Source: Owenia fusiformis
Lineage: Eukaryota > Annelida > Polychaeta > Sabellida > Oweniidae
DNA: 64,000 bases
Assembly (NCBI GenBank): GCA_903813345.2
Contig: CAIIXF020000001.1
Coordinates: 53,459,885-53,523,884, forward strand
Direction of reading: 5' to 3'
Shown: piece after piece, positions 47,301-54,200 of the stretch
Layout: each line of letters opens with the position of its first letter
How positions within the stretch are numbered: the first letter of the stretch is position 1
Made by a program: the position numbers and the translations under genes
Notes under the pieces: generated by a model
What the model was told of the DNA's origin: nothing
The model's input: only the letters and a program-made list of their open reading frames with translations
Databases searched by the model: none

Positions 47301-48627
47301 TTTAGAAATAGTTTATTTCATTTTTGATTAAAGTCTATGACATTTGAGGGCCAATCATCTTTAACATAATGTATGAATTACCATGTAAGAGTTATATCTT
47401 TACCCAAGGGAAATTGAGATTTCTGATTATACATGCAAAATTGGCATTTTAAAGGTGATTTTCATTAAAATATGTAAAAAGGTTCCATTTGATGATTGTG
47501 TATATTAACTTCTCTTTGATAATTTTTGCAACTTGAGTACGAGTGTATACAAGTTGACACCTTTAAAACTGTTGATCATCAAACATATGTGCTATTTCAG
47601 ATTGCCGACCAAGGAGGTGGTATTCCCCGTACTTCAGCAGATCTCCTGTTCCAGTATATGTACTCAACAGCCCCAAAACCTGACCCCGAGTCGGGCACTG
47701 TGCCCCTTGCTGGGTATGGGTATGGTCTTCCACTGTCTCGACTCTATGCCAAGTACTTTATGGGTGATCTAGTATTATCCTCAATGGAGGGTTATGGCAC
47801 AGATGCAGTCATATATCTTAAGGTATGTTCACTGATTTAAAGTGAGAATCAGAGATAGACAACAGCTGTTTCAAAAACATTTCAATTTGCAATGTTTTTG
47901 GTGGAAAATATTTATTTTCTCTCAAATTATGATTCATTTTTATGTCACCACCAAAAGGGGAGGTGGTGACGTATTGTTATAGTCTCCAAATTTTTTGTGG
48001 ACAGTGTTTGGCATTTGGTGGTCAGCGGTTGGTGTTTGACATCTGTAACAAATGGCATTCAGCAGTTTGTGTCTATAACAAATGGCAGGTGGTGACATTT
48101 TGCATGTTAATGCTTTGTATTTATCATATTGTACCAGGTACACATGAAAATATATCTCAATGTATATATCGCATCTAATGTCAGTTTTGTTTATGTATCT
48201 CATTTGAACAAATATATTGAATCCAAGATTATGTTAACAGGTTCTCTCAAGTGAAGCCAGTGAGTTACTACCAATATTCAACAAGACTTCGCTGAAACAG
48301 TACAGCTCTAGCATCCCTGCTGCAGACTGGAGTAACCCCAACTATACATCAGGGTTACATTTCGCAAGACAGTTCAGCACAGCCTCAAAGAGGAAATACA
48401 GTACAATGCCTGCACGTGGGTACAGCACAATGCCTGCACGTGGGTACAGCACGATGCCTGCACGTCGATACAGTACGATGTCTCCATGTGGGTGCAGCAA
48501 AGGAACTCTGAATGATTCTAAGTGCAGTGAAACTAAATTTGACCAAAATAACATGTCTGATGTTGTTTCGTATAGGACTAGTCAAAGAGAACCTCTGTTT
48601 AGGCTCGCTGGCCTATTCATCAGGTAG
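14210..48627 (+). CDS. PDK: Pyruvate dehydrogenase kinase, mitochondrial (10 coding exon positions, exon 5 duplicated)
   Basis: Ten exon positions join without frame conflict into 484 codons. Known role: PDKs phosphorylate the E1-alpha subunit of the pyruvate dehydrogenase complex in the mitochondrial matrix and shut off acetyl-CoA production. The N-terminal helical regulatory domain is present (SPLSLKKF near 25-32; [11 protein letters not shown]-like block in exon 2; RNRH with His119; [16 protein letters not shown] in exon 4). The GHKL kinase fold follows: N-box FELIKNAMRA (245-254), G1 DQGGGI (285-290), G2 GYGYG (320-324), GTDAVIYL (348-355) and the C-terminal DW motif (385-386). AADWSNP most resembles vertebrate PDK3. 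Compared with the usual 400-440 aa, the protein ends in a ~95-residue extension carrying YSTMPARG repeats. Exon 5 exists twice (38975-39061 and 40203-40289), so one gene can yield two kinases. BCKDK is less likely: the match is to PDK throughout. Confidence 0.95.
14576..16217. mobile_element. Nested foldback/composite inverted-repeat element in PDK intron 1
   Basis: A ~90-bp module (AGATAATTCTCCCAAGTTGT...GGGATAA) occurs three times: 14576-14664 (+), 14728-14816 (-) and 16124-16211 (+). The segment 14720-14957 is the reverse complement of 15981-16215 (about 235 bp each), so the outer parts fold on each other. A separate pair of arms, 15682-15785 and 15883-15985 (GATGGCGGTTATAACGGAAT...), forms an inner stem that touches the right outer arm. 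The 700 bp at 14987-15680 is unpaired and non-coding. Confidence 0.8.
16386..16420. repeat. Short perfect hairpin
   Basis: CAATAGACTGAATT, a 7-base loop, then AATTCAGTCTATTG: a 14-bp perfect stem in PDK intron 1. Confidence 0.7.
16765..17100. mobile_element. Inverted-repeat element (~336 bp) in PDK intron 1
   Basis: Arms of about 60 bp (CCCCTATCATCCACTACAG ... GATCAGCTGCTTA and the complement near 17036-17100), imperfect but long. No ORF. Confidence 0.6.
17240..17608. mobile_element. Inverted-repeat MITE-like element (~370 bp) just before PDK exon 2
   Basis: Arms at 17240-17335 and 17515-17608 share ATATGAGCTA and AATATTAGCTTCCAACTCCA with their complements. It ends about 210 bp upstream of the exon 2 acceptor. 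Confidence 0.65.
17820..17961 (+). CDS. PDK: PDK coding exon 2
   Basis: Acceptor TTTTCAG at 17819, donor GTAAGT at 17962, phases 1 to 2. Encodes [20 protein letters not shown] and LLPESLL...VRLVKSW, strongly conserved in the PDK regulatory domain (the lipoyl-domain/inhibitor face). Confidence 0.93.
17962..19620. other. PDK intron 2, proximal part
   Basis: A/T-rich intron sequence with a G run at 17999-18006. I see no gene, long inverted repeat or tandem array here. Confidence 0.4.
19629..19744. repeat. Imperfect palindrome related to the GTGATATCA family
   Basis: Arms ATATCCTATGATTTTTGAGG... (19629-19665) and the complement (19708-19744) flank a centre with GTGATATCACCC. Confidence 0.55.
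19965..20367. mobile_element. TTAA-flanked foldback MITE (403 bp, piggyBac-type)
   Basis: The two halves are near-perfect inverted copies of about 190 bp, starting GG(T/A)CAGGGTGCAT and meeting at a central AAAATTCAGTGAAAAA / complement. TTAA lies at both borders (19961-19964 and 20368-20371), the hallmark of piggyBac-superfamily insertion. No coding sequence. Confidence 0.75.
20405..20506. mobile_element. Truncated relative of the 4659-4815 palindromic element
   Basis: Shares AAATGAGTTG, AAATAGTAGG and AAAAGTTGCATTCG with 4727-4806. It lies 35 bp after the TTAA-flanked MITE. Confidence 0.5.
20885..20986. repeat. Palindromic repeat (GGGTATATCC family)
   Basis: GGTTTTGTATAGGGTATATC...TATATCTCCCC is followed after a 9-bp centre by its complement (GGGGAGATATA ... 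CCAAAACC). Related to 1865-1986 and 63340-63412. Confidence 0.65.
20987..22675. other. PDK intron 2, middle part
   Basis: No gene supported. 21590-21730 is relatively GC-rich with repeated CCAGTCC/GGTCCG words, possibly an old repeat. 21930-22400 contains several CCAAT-like words (AACCAATCAG) and CpGs, but no coding match. Confidence 0.35.
22676..22945 (+). repeat. Dispersed repeat, copy 1 (inverse of 29030-29165)
   Basis: Shares AACAAAGTCAACATTTCACC and GGGTGTATTCGACAATATTA with the reverse strand of 29030-29165. Part of the terminal motif occurs twice inside it (about 22735-22770 and 22895-22920). Confidence 0.6.
23433..24733. repeat. Old direct duplication of ~255 bp separated by a hAT-like insertion
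   Basis: 23433-23687 and 24478-24733 are diverged direct copies, starting GTTGTGTATTCTTGGGTTC, sharing CAAATCATTTTGGTGA-like and GAAGGGAAAT blocks and ending near TTTCAGCTTT(A/C)AT. The intervening 23874-24474 begins GTGGTGGGACTCG and ends near CGTAGCACCATG, weak inverted ends reminiscent of hAT elements. No transposase. Confidence 0.5.
24902..25037 (+). CDS. PDK: PDK coding exon 3
   Basis: Acceptor TTTTTATAG; phases 2 to 0; donor GTTAGT at 25038. Contains [15 protein letters not shown]; the His corresponds to the conserved PDK His (about 115 in PDK2) at the allosteric pyruvate/dichloroacetate pocket. Confidence 0.93.
25225..25440. mobile_element. hAT-type MITE fragment (GGCGGATCTGGGG family), copy 1
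   Basis: The right end, read on the minus strand, gives CAGAGGCAGATATGGGGGGA followed by GGGCCAAGGGCC. This matches the left end of the element at 35454 (CACTGGCGGATCTGGGGGGG). The body is GGCCCAAAATTA-rich. Confidence 0.55.
25698..25818 (+). CDS. PDK: PDK coding exon 4
   Basis: Acceptor ATTTCAG, donor GTAAGT at 25819, phases 0 to 1. Encodes [21 protein letters not shown], the most conserved PDK helix, with the Ser-Arg pair of the ligand pocket. It is followed by a 13.2-kb intron before exon 5a. Confidence 0.94.
25819..27960. other. PDK intron 4, first 2.1 kb
   Basis: Non-coding and A/T-rich. Besides a reversed copy of the 75-80 bp repeat at 26503-26556, I see nothing that can be named. Confidence 0.4.
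26503..26556 (-). repeat. 75-80 bp dispersed repeat, partial copy 3
   Basis: The minus strand reads TACCCTTTGCATTCGTTTGA ... AAGCTTCGTC, as in 1531-1605 and 4845-4921. Confidence 0.5.
29030..29165 (-). repeat. Dispersed repeat, copy 2 (inverse of 22676-22945)
   Basis: On the minus strand it reads TTCGAACACGAATGTATTCA, CGCCTTCTATAAA, then AACAAAGTCAACATTTCAC and GGTGTATTCGACAATATTAC. Followed at 29230-29500 by two loose direct copies of a unit containing ATATCACCCAAATTAAATC and ending AGCAGGGTAACG. Confidence 0.6.
29990..30835. repeat. Tandem array, ~135-146 bp unit, five copies
   Basis: The word TATGAACAAAATCGCTC recurs at 30201, 30342, 30623 and 30757, and at 30488 with one change (spacings 141, 146, 135, 134). 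Each unit has CAAAATGGCCGCC and AAATGGCGGCCATTTTT, a small inverted pair. The reverse strand resembles the unit of the array at 41090-41830. Confidence 0.85.
31521..31956. mobile_element. Mariner-like MITE (436 bp, TA-flanked)
   Basis: Ends CAGGGTGTCCAGAAAGTATG and its complement CATACTTTTGGGACAGCC, both flanked by TA. Inverted homology runs about 50 bp through GGGACCCCC and GGCATTGGTA. No transposase ORF. Confidence 0.75.
32595..33963. mobile_element. TGCCAAC-bounded element filled with CTCCCGATTTT / CTCCTGTTTTT tandem repeats
   Basis: The left end is AGTTGCCAACTCCCGATTT (32595); the right end is AGAGGTTGGCAGGTATG (to 33963), complementary in the TGCCAAC core. The left part (to about 32820) repeats CTCCCGATTTT; the right part (33490-33950) repeats TCTCCTGTTTTTAAAGAAAA with a 20-30 bp period. 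A second element (33264-33487) is nested inside. Same architecture as 60975-63163. Confidence 0.6.
33264..33487. mobile_element. Palindromic element with AAGGAGGATTGGCTCCCA ends, copy 1 (~224 bp)
   Basis: Ends AAGGAGGATTGGCTCCCAGG and complement. The inverted homology continues through ATGCAACATCGATAC and AAATTCGAATTCAAAC. The centre mentions only a short loop. Copy 2 at 57078-57450 has the same ends but a longer interior. Confidence 0.75.
34140..35453. other. PDK intron 4, unannotated 1.3 kb
   Basis: A/T-rich and non-coding. A GC-richer patch at 34435-34560 (CGGCTAGCGAGGGGAAATGG, CCAATCAGG repeated) may be an old repeat. No gene is visible. Confidence 0.35.
35454..35765. mobile_element. hAT-type MITE fragment (CACTGGCGGATCTGGGG), copy 2
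   Basis: Begins CACTGGCGGATCTGGGGGGG then GGCTAAGGGCC. The body is rich in GGGCC/GGCCC words, and CCCCCCCCC lies near 35720. Same family as 25225-25440. Confidence 0.5.
35766..38974. other. PDK intron 4, distal 3.2 kb up to exon 5a
   Basis: Apart from the right end of the possible large element (37760-37881), I see no gene or clear repeat. It includes short C and G runs (38387-38395, 38579-38587) and ends with the exon 5a polypyrimidine tract. Confidence 0.35.
38975..39061 (+). CDS. PDK: PDK exon 5a (first of two alternative exons)
   Basis: Acceptor TTTTCAG at 38974, donor GTAGGA at 39062, 87 nt, phase 1 at both ends. Encodes [20 protein letters not shown] then CDLHDVAK, matching the PDK segment that normally reads LLFGG...HP.HIGSIDP.C. 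Same length and phase as 5b, so either can be joined between exons 4 and 6. Confidence 0.9.
39062..40202. other. Intron between the two alternative PDK exons (1,141 bp)
   Basis: Non-coding. Contains a short mariner-like inverted pair at about 39348-39405 (TATAGGGTGTTCAAAAAAGA and TATAGGACACCCTGTAT). Towards 5b there is a TG-rich stretch (GTTGTGTGTGTGTTTGTG, about 40139-40158). The intron is too long for simple steric exclusion of splicing, so another mechanism would be needed to keep 5a and 5b apart. Confidence 0.5.
40203..40289 (+). CDS. PDK: PDK exon 5b (second of two alternative exons)
   Basis: Acceptor TCTTACAG at 40202, donor GTATGA at 40290, 87 nt, phase 1 at both ends. Encodes [20 protein letters not shown] then CDVLTVAK, about 57% identical to 5a by eye, with the HPR, GC, DP, CD and VAK positions shared. 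Both copies are free of stops and keep good splice sites, so both look functional. Confidence 0.9.
41090..41830. repeat. Tandem array, ~130-145 bp unit, five to six copies, with CTGT microsatellite start
   Basis: The word GATAACTCAAATAC (or variants) recurs at about 41149, 41293, 41439, 41568 and 41711. Units carry CAGATTTGGTTCA, TATATGCTGATGCC and CAAAATGGCC.CCATTTTT. A CTGTCTGTCCGTTTGTCTGT microsatellite (41117-41143) precedes the array. Confidence 0.85.
42378..45893. mobile_element. 3.5-kb TTAA-flanked element (piggyBac-type, non-autonomous)
   Basis: The left end AGGGAATGCGAAGTTT (42378) and right end AAACTTCGCATTCCCT (to 45893) are perfect inverted repeats, each bordered by TTAA (42374-42377, 45894-45897). 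Subterminal ATGACGTCAT(T/A) blocks near 42543 and 45702 also mirror one another. The interior is more CpG-rich (44800-45130: GGCCGTACGTCGGG, CGTACGGCTATC) but has no transposase-sized ORF. It sits in PDK intron 5. Confidence 0.7.
43976..44579. mobile_element. Nested 604-bp element with CACCCTTGGTATACGCAG ends and an internal palindrome
   Basis: Terminal inverted repeat CACCCTTGGTATACGCAG at 43976 and its complement ending at 44579. The right half is a large hairpin: 44333-44422 pairs with 44461-44549 (shared GAGAAGACGGAC.GGTTCGGGG). Confidence 0.8.
46271..46354 (+). CDS. PDK: PDK coding exon 6
   Basis: Acceptor GATTGCAG at 46270, donor GTAAGC at 46355, phases 1 to 1. Encodes [20 protein letters not shown], the helix and linker leading into the kinase domain. 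The Asp at its start is completed by the final G of exon 5a or 5b. Confidence 0.93.
46690..46760 (+). CDS. PDK: PDK coding exon 7
   Basis: Acceptor CTTTCAG, donor GTAACT, phases 1 to 0. Encodes [20 protein letters not shown]: the start of the GHKL ATP-binding domain and the Glu of the N-box (E246). Confidence 0.94.
47168..47266 (+). CDS. PDK: PDK coding exon 8
   Basis: Acceptor CTTTTAG, donor GTATGT, 99 nt in phase 0. Begins with the N-box Asn (N250, Mg-ATP binding) in [10 protein letters not shown] and ends [11 protein letters not shown]. Confidence 0.93.
47601..47822 (+). CDS. PDK: PDK coding exon 9 (ATP lid, G boxes)
   Basis: Acceptor CTATTTCAG, donor GTATGT, 222 nt in phase 0. Carries [10 protein letters not shown] (G1), [25 protein letters not shown] (G2) and [14 protein letters not shown]. 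All residues expected for ATP binding are present. Confidence 0.95.
47941..48062 (+). repeat. GGTGGTGAC dispersed repeat in PDK intron 9 (copy 1)
   Basis: TATGTCACCACCAAAAGG starts a unit with GTCTCCAAATTTTTTGTGGA and CAGTGTTTGGCATTTGGTGG. Relatives: 48999-49140 (after the PDK stop) and 63152-63252 (reverse). Confidence 0.55.
48241..48627 (+). CDS. PDK: PDK coding exon 10 (C-terminus with octapeptide repeats)
   Basis: Acceptor GTTAACAG, stop TAG at 48625-48627. The first 30 residues are ordinary PDK ([15 protein letters not shown]). Beyond these comes an extension: [14 protein letters not shown], then four copies of YSTMPARG (48397-48492), then a Cys/Ser/Asp-rich stretch and [13 protein letters not shown]. 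The frame stays open and in phase with the kinase, so this is not a retained intron. Confidence 0.88.
   Translation, partial: VLSSEASELLPIFNKTSLKQYSSSIPAADWSNPNYTSGLHFARQFSTASKRKYSTMPARGYSTMPARGYSTMPARRYSTMSPCGCSKGTLNDSKCSETKFDQNNMSDVVSYRTSQREPLFRLAGLFIR
48397..48492 (+). repeat. Coding 24-bp tandem repeat (4 units) in PDK
   Basis: Units start at 48397, 48421, 48445 and 48469 (consensus TACAGCACAATGCCTGCACG + TGGG). They encode YSTMPARG with drift in the last unit. Basic and hydroxylated, with no acidic residues. Confidence 0.9.
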
Positions 48628-50318
48628 CCCATGGAGAGCCTAGCCTAATATATAGGAACGTTTCTTAGTTGCTGCGCGGCTAAAAAGTAATTAAATTTTT
48701 GTTAAGCCTTATTAAATGTTATATTTTGGGTTGAAACTGATCCAATATGAATGTGTTATGTACTCATATGGGAAAATTGTTATCTGATGATGTGTGTGAT
48801 AACAGAAGGAAAAAGAGGGTACTAAAGGAATCGATAATCTGGTATAATAGATTGATAAGGATTGCTTGGATTACAGCATGGCTCATAACAGCATACTAAA
48901 GAAGTGCAATGTTCTCTCATTGAATGCATTTACTAAACCAAATATATACATGTAGACTTGAAGTCATTTGAGGTATGAAGTAACACGTTTCTGCTATTAT
49001 TATGTCACCACCAAAAAGTGATGGCGGTTGGTGTCTGTAACAAATGGTGGTAACATTTTGGTGGTAACATTTTGCATGTTAATGCCTTGTTACGCCAATG
49101 CAGGCATTATTAATGGTGGCATTTTGGTGGTTTTGTTTTAGTCATACCTATCGCTACCACATATATTGTAAAACAGCATAATGTACTGGTTTGTAAATAT
49201 ATTGGGTTCAATAATGTCTATCAAGTATATTGCGACATATCTACATGTATGGGAATCTGATCTTTATATTATCATTCTGTTTTTGTAGATCATGTCGTCA
49301 TGGCTTCTGAGATAACTGAATATGATGTCTATTAATGTGTTTTTGTTGTATATAAAGTAGTATATAATGCTAAATTGAGACTGTTAGTGAGTAAATTGAT
49401 ACGAAATATATAGGGATAACAACAAGAAACTTATATGAGATGTTATCTATTATGAAATTTCAAGCAATCTGATTGTCCTTGTGCCTATTGGTGTCTCTGT
49501 CATCATTTCCTGTGACTATTGGTGTCTAAGTCATCATTTCCTATGACTGTTGTATAAATTATATAAAACATCATTCAATGAATTGTAAAATATAGGAAAC
49601 ATTGTGCCTTCAAAAGGATGTGTTTCTCTCGGGTGGCACCTCGTGAAATACAGACTTTCTCAAGCACAATAGTTTCTGTATTTGACTTGAATCATTGAAT
49701 GAACTCATGTATCCCTTCTCATTCATAAACAGCATCCAGAGTATGAAATATGCAGTAATCATAAAACTAATTATAATCATTTATTAACACTCTAATTTAT
49801 AATCTGTAAGAAAAGATTTATTCTTCTCAAAGGTATGGGACTTAATTCTACACAAAATCCAAACTGCTGGATTACCTACGCACCCACCCACTATTGATAT
49901 GTTTGAATCTTTCAAATAAACTGGGCTAAAATACAATTTTGGCACTTCATTTTTAATGAAGCAGCCTTCTCATCCTCACATTGAAAGAAAGCAATTATCA
50001 GATTATGTGTAGAATGTTGTTGAAGCATAAGAAATGGGAAGGTTCAAAATGGAATAATCCAAGTATTTGGCGAATGGTGGATTTAAAAAATATGCATATA
50101 CCATGTATACCGTAGTCCTATTAAACATTTTCACTTAAGGGGGACCAAAGACTTGGAAAGATTATAATAAACAAGATCTCCAGTGAACATTGTACTAATA
50201 TATGATACATTAACATTTCATCTCGTGCTGAGGATTGACAATGTGCCATTACTACTATGTTGTATTGAATATTCTTATTTTAAGGAAAATAAAATATTTT
50301 ACAAAAAAGACTTCGTTT
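48628..50318 (+). other. PDK 3' UTR and intergenic sequence to SMARCE1
   Basis: Non-coding. Contains a second TATGTCACCACCAAAAAG repeat at 48999-49140. Poly(A) signals on the + strand: AATAAA at 49915-49920 and 50288-50293. The longer choice would give a 1.7-kb 3' UTR. Confidence 0.4.
50288..50293 (+). terminator. Candidate distal poly(A) signal of PDK
   Basis: AATAAA in an A/T-rich context, only 26 bp from the first candidate poly(A) signal on the opposite strand. Confidence 0.35.
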
Positions 50319-50334
50319 TTTATTTACATTTATT
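50319..50334 (-). terminator. Candidate poly(A) signals of SMARCE1
   Basis: Two AATAAA hexamers on the minus strand (plus-strand TTTATT at 50319-50324 and 50329-50334), 750 bp beyond the SMARCE1 stop. Confidence 0.35.
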
Positions 50335-51083
50335 TATGAAATGTTATACCTTGTGCCACAATATTGTCTCTGGCTTACACTATAACAACTACATACACAT
50401 TTATAAGCTATAATATTACCATAATATAACTACTGTACAAAAACTACATCCCATATTTTCTTTTGTTTAAGTTAAGTCATACTGTATGGGGAATGCCTTG
50501 TACTGAACATGAAGTACAATACAGTTATATTGCTAAATATCACTTATGGACCTTGGAGAGAGTATTTTCCATTCATATTGGCATTAATAATAATATCATT
50601 TTCATAGCCAGAGAGATCTATCAGAATCAGAATGTCTCATTAAAATGGCTCAAACTTAAACAGTGTACTTCCAATAAATCCCCTGTATCTATGAATATAA
50701 TACACGTGTTAATAATCATAATATACATCTATCTGCATTTGAAACTTGAAGAGAAAATTGCAAATGAAGAGATTGCCTTTGTCTTGCTAAGGACAGCTAT
50801 ATCCTATGACATGTTTGATAGTCTATTATAATGTATGTGAATTATTTCATCATTCGATGATACACATCCTTGGGTGCCAATGAAGCCTATATACACTCAG
50901 ATCAATATACAAACAATAGTCTGTATTTAGTCCTTAGTTATCTGTAGTCCCTAAATGACCTCATAATATTTGCTTGTGAACAGTTCAATTTTGATTACCC
51001 CAAGCACTGAAAACCAAATCAAAATTATTCTACTAAAAAGAAAATTTAAGTAATTTAGGGATACTATCAGAAAATGTCATTTC

Positions 51084-51214
51084 TCATTCTCCAAGATCGC
51101 CATCTATAATTGTGCTGTCACTATCAGCGCCACAGTCATCTTCCTTATTCTCATCAACCTCCATCTTTTCAGTAGCATCTTTTGAATCTTCCCCATCAAT
51201 TGTTTTCTCACTAT
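51084..51214 (-). CDS. SMARCE1: SMARCE1 last coding exon (acidic terminus)
   Basis: 131 nt, acceptor [29 protein letters not shown] then DENKEDD...IIDGDLGE and TGA (51084-51086). A minus-strand acceptor and frame match the preceding exon. The acidic/Ser character fits the family's C-terminus. Confidence 0.8.
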
Positions 51215-54200
51215 CTGTAATACAAGAGTCTACCAGTTAATGATATGAAACAATCTCTAGGGCAGTGTAAAAGCCCAATCATATACACAATAGAGTTATC
51301 AATTCTCTTTTTGAAACAAAAAAGACCCTCGATAAATCCTTTACTTAAATGAATTTAAAAAATGAAATATAATACTCTGCATTGACCATTTCAGAATGGG
51401 TCTCATGGAGTAACAAATTTCTCATTAAATAAATATCATACTTATAATATCTCACTATATTATCAAATATTTTGCAAATCTATGAAATGACAAACAATTT
51501 CATATAATTAAATAAGACTTTATAATGATGGAAAAATAGATCACTGAATTTATGAAGACATAAGAGACATCTATACAAGTGCAAATAGATGAACTAATAC
51601 TAATTACAAATTCTCCAAATCAGGAAGATGTATTTAAATTCAAGTAGTTCAAGTGTATCAAAGAGGGCAGTCATGTAAATTGTTCAATTTTGATAACTGT
51701 TACCTGGGTAACTAAACATTAAGAGAGTAGAAATCGCAAGACCTATAATACTCAGACAATACCAGTATCAGTATCAATATGGATGATGACCATGTTCACA
51801 ATATTATTTCAAATACAACAGAAATATACTTCTGACTACTTTAATGGGTTGAAAAGTCTAAGGATATCCTTTCTGAAATTATCTATGTTAATTAAGAAAA
51901 TATGACAAAAACAAGAGATTACATTAAGTTTACAGCCAAAGGCACAACATATACAAGCGTTAGCCATAAAATAGGTTAACACAAAAAATACATTCATAAG
52001 GACTCATTTTATTGTTGTGTTCTACTTTAAGACTGATAAGATACGACTGGAACTGTCAAAAGCCATATAGGTTGAGAAATAGTATAGAAAAACTATAAAA
52101 TTGGACCACTGATTTTTGAGTAATTGTCTATACATTGGAATAATTGTATGAGTTGCTTTGTAAAATAATACCCTGGGGCAGGTATGTTGTGTATGGCAAC
52201 AGAAAAGGCAAAAAAAGACAAAATGAAAGCCACATGCACAGCACAAAAACCTTAGTGTGCTACCCCTGTGAATACACTGTATGTATAAGATACTCTGTCA
52301 ATTAATTCACCTTTGGGCTTTTCTTTATTTTCTGGAATTTCAGTTGTATCTTTCTTTACTTGAACTTCAGGGTTTTCTTTAACTTCTGAATTTTCTTGGG
52401 GTTTAGGGTCAGTTTGTTCGGGTTTTGTTGCTGGTGGTGTAGTTTGTTCTGGTTGTGCTGGTTTTGCTGGTTGTTCTGGTTCAACGGGTTGTGCTGGTAC
52501 GCTGTTAGCAGGTTCAGCTGGTTTCACTACACAATCAAGCACAATCGTGAAGCACAATCAATAAAAGCACAATCACAAAGCACAATCACAATACATAAGC
52601 AGGTTTATACAGATTAGGTAACAAACACTGCAATGCATTCAAGCGTTGCCAATCTGTGTTTTATAGTTCTACATTCATATAAATAAAGTACTAAACCTTT
52701 AGAACATGGAAACCTTATGCATGCTACCAAGTGAACAACAACAGTTGAAGGTAGTATTTGCCATAAGTTGAAAAGATTTAATCAAGCCGTATAAAATAAC
52801 ATTTAAGGTTCAGAGATGTGTAATCTTCAAATAATAAAGTACTAAATGTGACTGCATTTATGGGAAAAAATAACACATAGATCTTAAAATCTGCACCCTG
52901 TAACTAGCAAAACTTTTTAAGCAAGTCATAAAAAGTCTGATTCGAACAAAGTAGGCATGTTAAAATTGATGTGAGCCGAAAGTAATTTGTATTTAAAACG
53001 GTCATAAATTAAGTAAACTTTTGAAAAGTTGCTTTCTATTTCTGAAAATTTTATTAAACTGCGTAACAGAATGTCAATGACTTAATAAAAAAAACATTTA
53101 CTCAACTACACTGAAAACTAGACAGAAAATAGTACCTCAACACTAACACGGGGTACCATCGAATAATTTTGGCAACGTACCGGAGAACGACATTTTACTA
53201 AGAAATGGCAATAATTTAGCACAATATATTTTTTAACTAGAGTTCTACTTTGATTTTGACAAAAGTAAGTATTCCATGCAATGGCTATTTCATTCATGAG
53301 TTTGTAGGAATTCTGTTGGAACCCAGTTCTGATCAAGTACGAAGTTATTGAAATCGGCGCAGTCGGACTTTACTCCGAAAGATGGTTTTTCGATTATAAC
53401 TTTTTACAACATTTAAGTATAGACTTTTGAAAAAAGTACAGAATAGTCCTTATACTATTGAATAATTCTGTTATTTCTGATTCACACGACTCTGATTTGT
53501 TTAATTAAAAAAAAAGTTTTAAAAATATTACTTAGGAACGCAACCGGAGCTGGGAACGTAACCGGAGCAGATCAGTTGAATTATATAATTTAAAAAAATA
53601 AAATATATGATTTAAATCATATATATTATTTACAAACACATATGAATGTTAAAATGAGCATTTATTACCCTTCACTTACAGGAAAATCAATGCATGGCAA
53701 TTAGTATAAATTAGAAATTAATTAGAAATTAGTATAAAAGAGTGGGTTCTAATAGTTCGCTGAACAAATACAATGGGTGAAATCAAATGGAATTATTTGC
53801 TTACTACATTTAATCACTTCATTCTCCATACAATGATTGTTCTATGTTTGATAGCCTTTCTAAGGTAAGTGCACTTATGCATGGTAAATACCAAATTTAG
53901 TTTTTCACAATGGATACATTTTTTTTCTTTAAATAAAATGTAATAAATACACATTCGAACAATCCCGTATGTTTTTAAATTAGTATATGTGCTTTAAATC
54001 ATATATTTTAATTTTTTTGATTAAATAATTCAACTGATCTGCTCCGGTTACGTTCCCAGCTCCGGTTACGTTCCTAAGTAATATTTTTAAAACTTTTTTT
54101 TAAATTAAACAAATCAGAGTCGTGTGAATCAGAAATAACAGAATTATTCAAAAGTATAAGGACTATTCTGTACTTTTTTCAAAAGTCTATACTTAAATGT

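Noticed and set aside
47941-48203. 78-87 codon frames on both strands in PDK intron 9
   Set aside because: They fall in a dispersed repeat that also occurs at 49 kb and 63.2 kb; no protein similarity.
50463-50831. 122-codon + strand frame between PDK and SMARCE1
   Set aside because: A/T-rich (Ile/Lys/Tyr/Asn-rich) product without a domain, located where the SMARCE1 3' UTR should be; no neighbouring exons.
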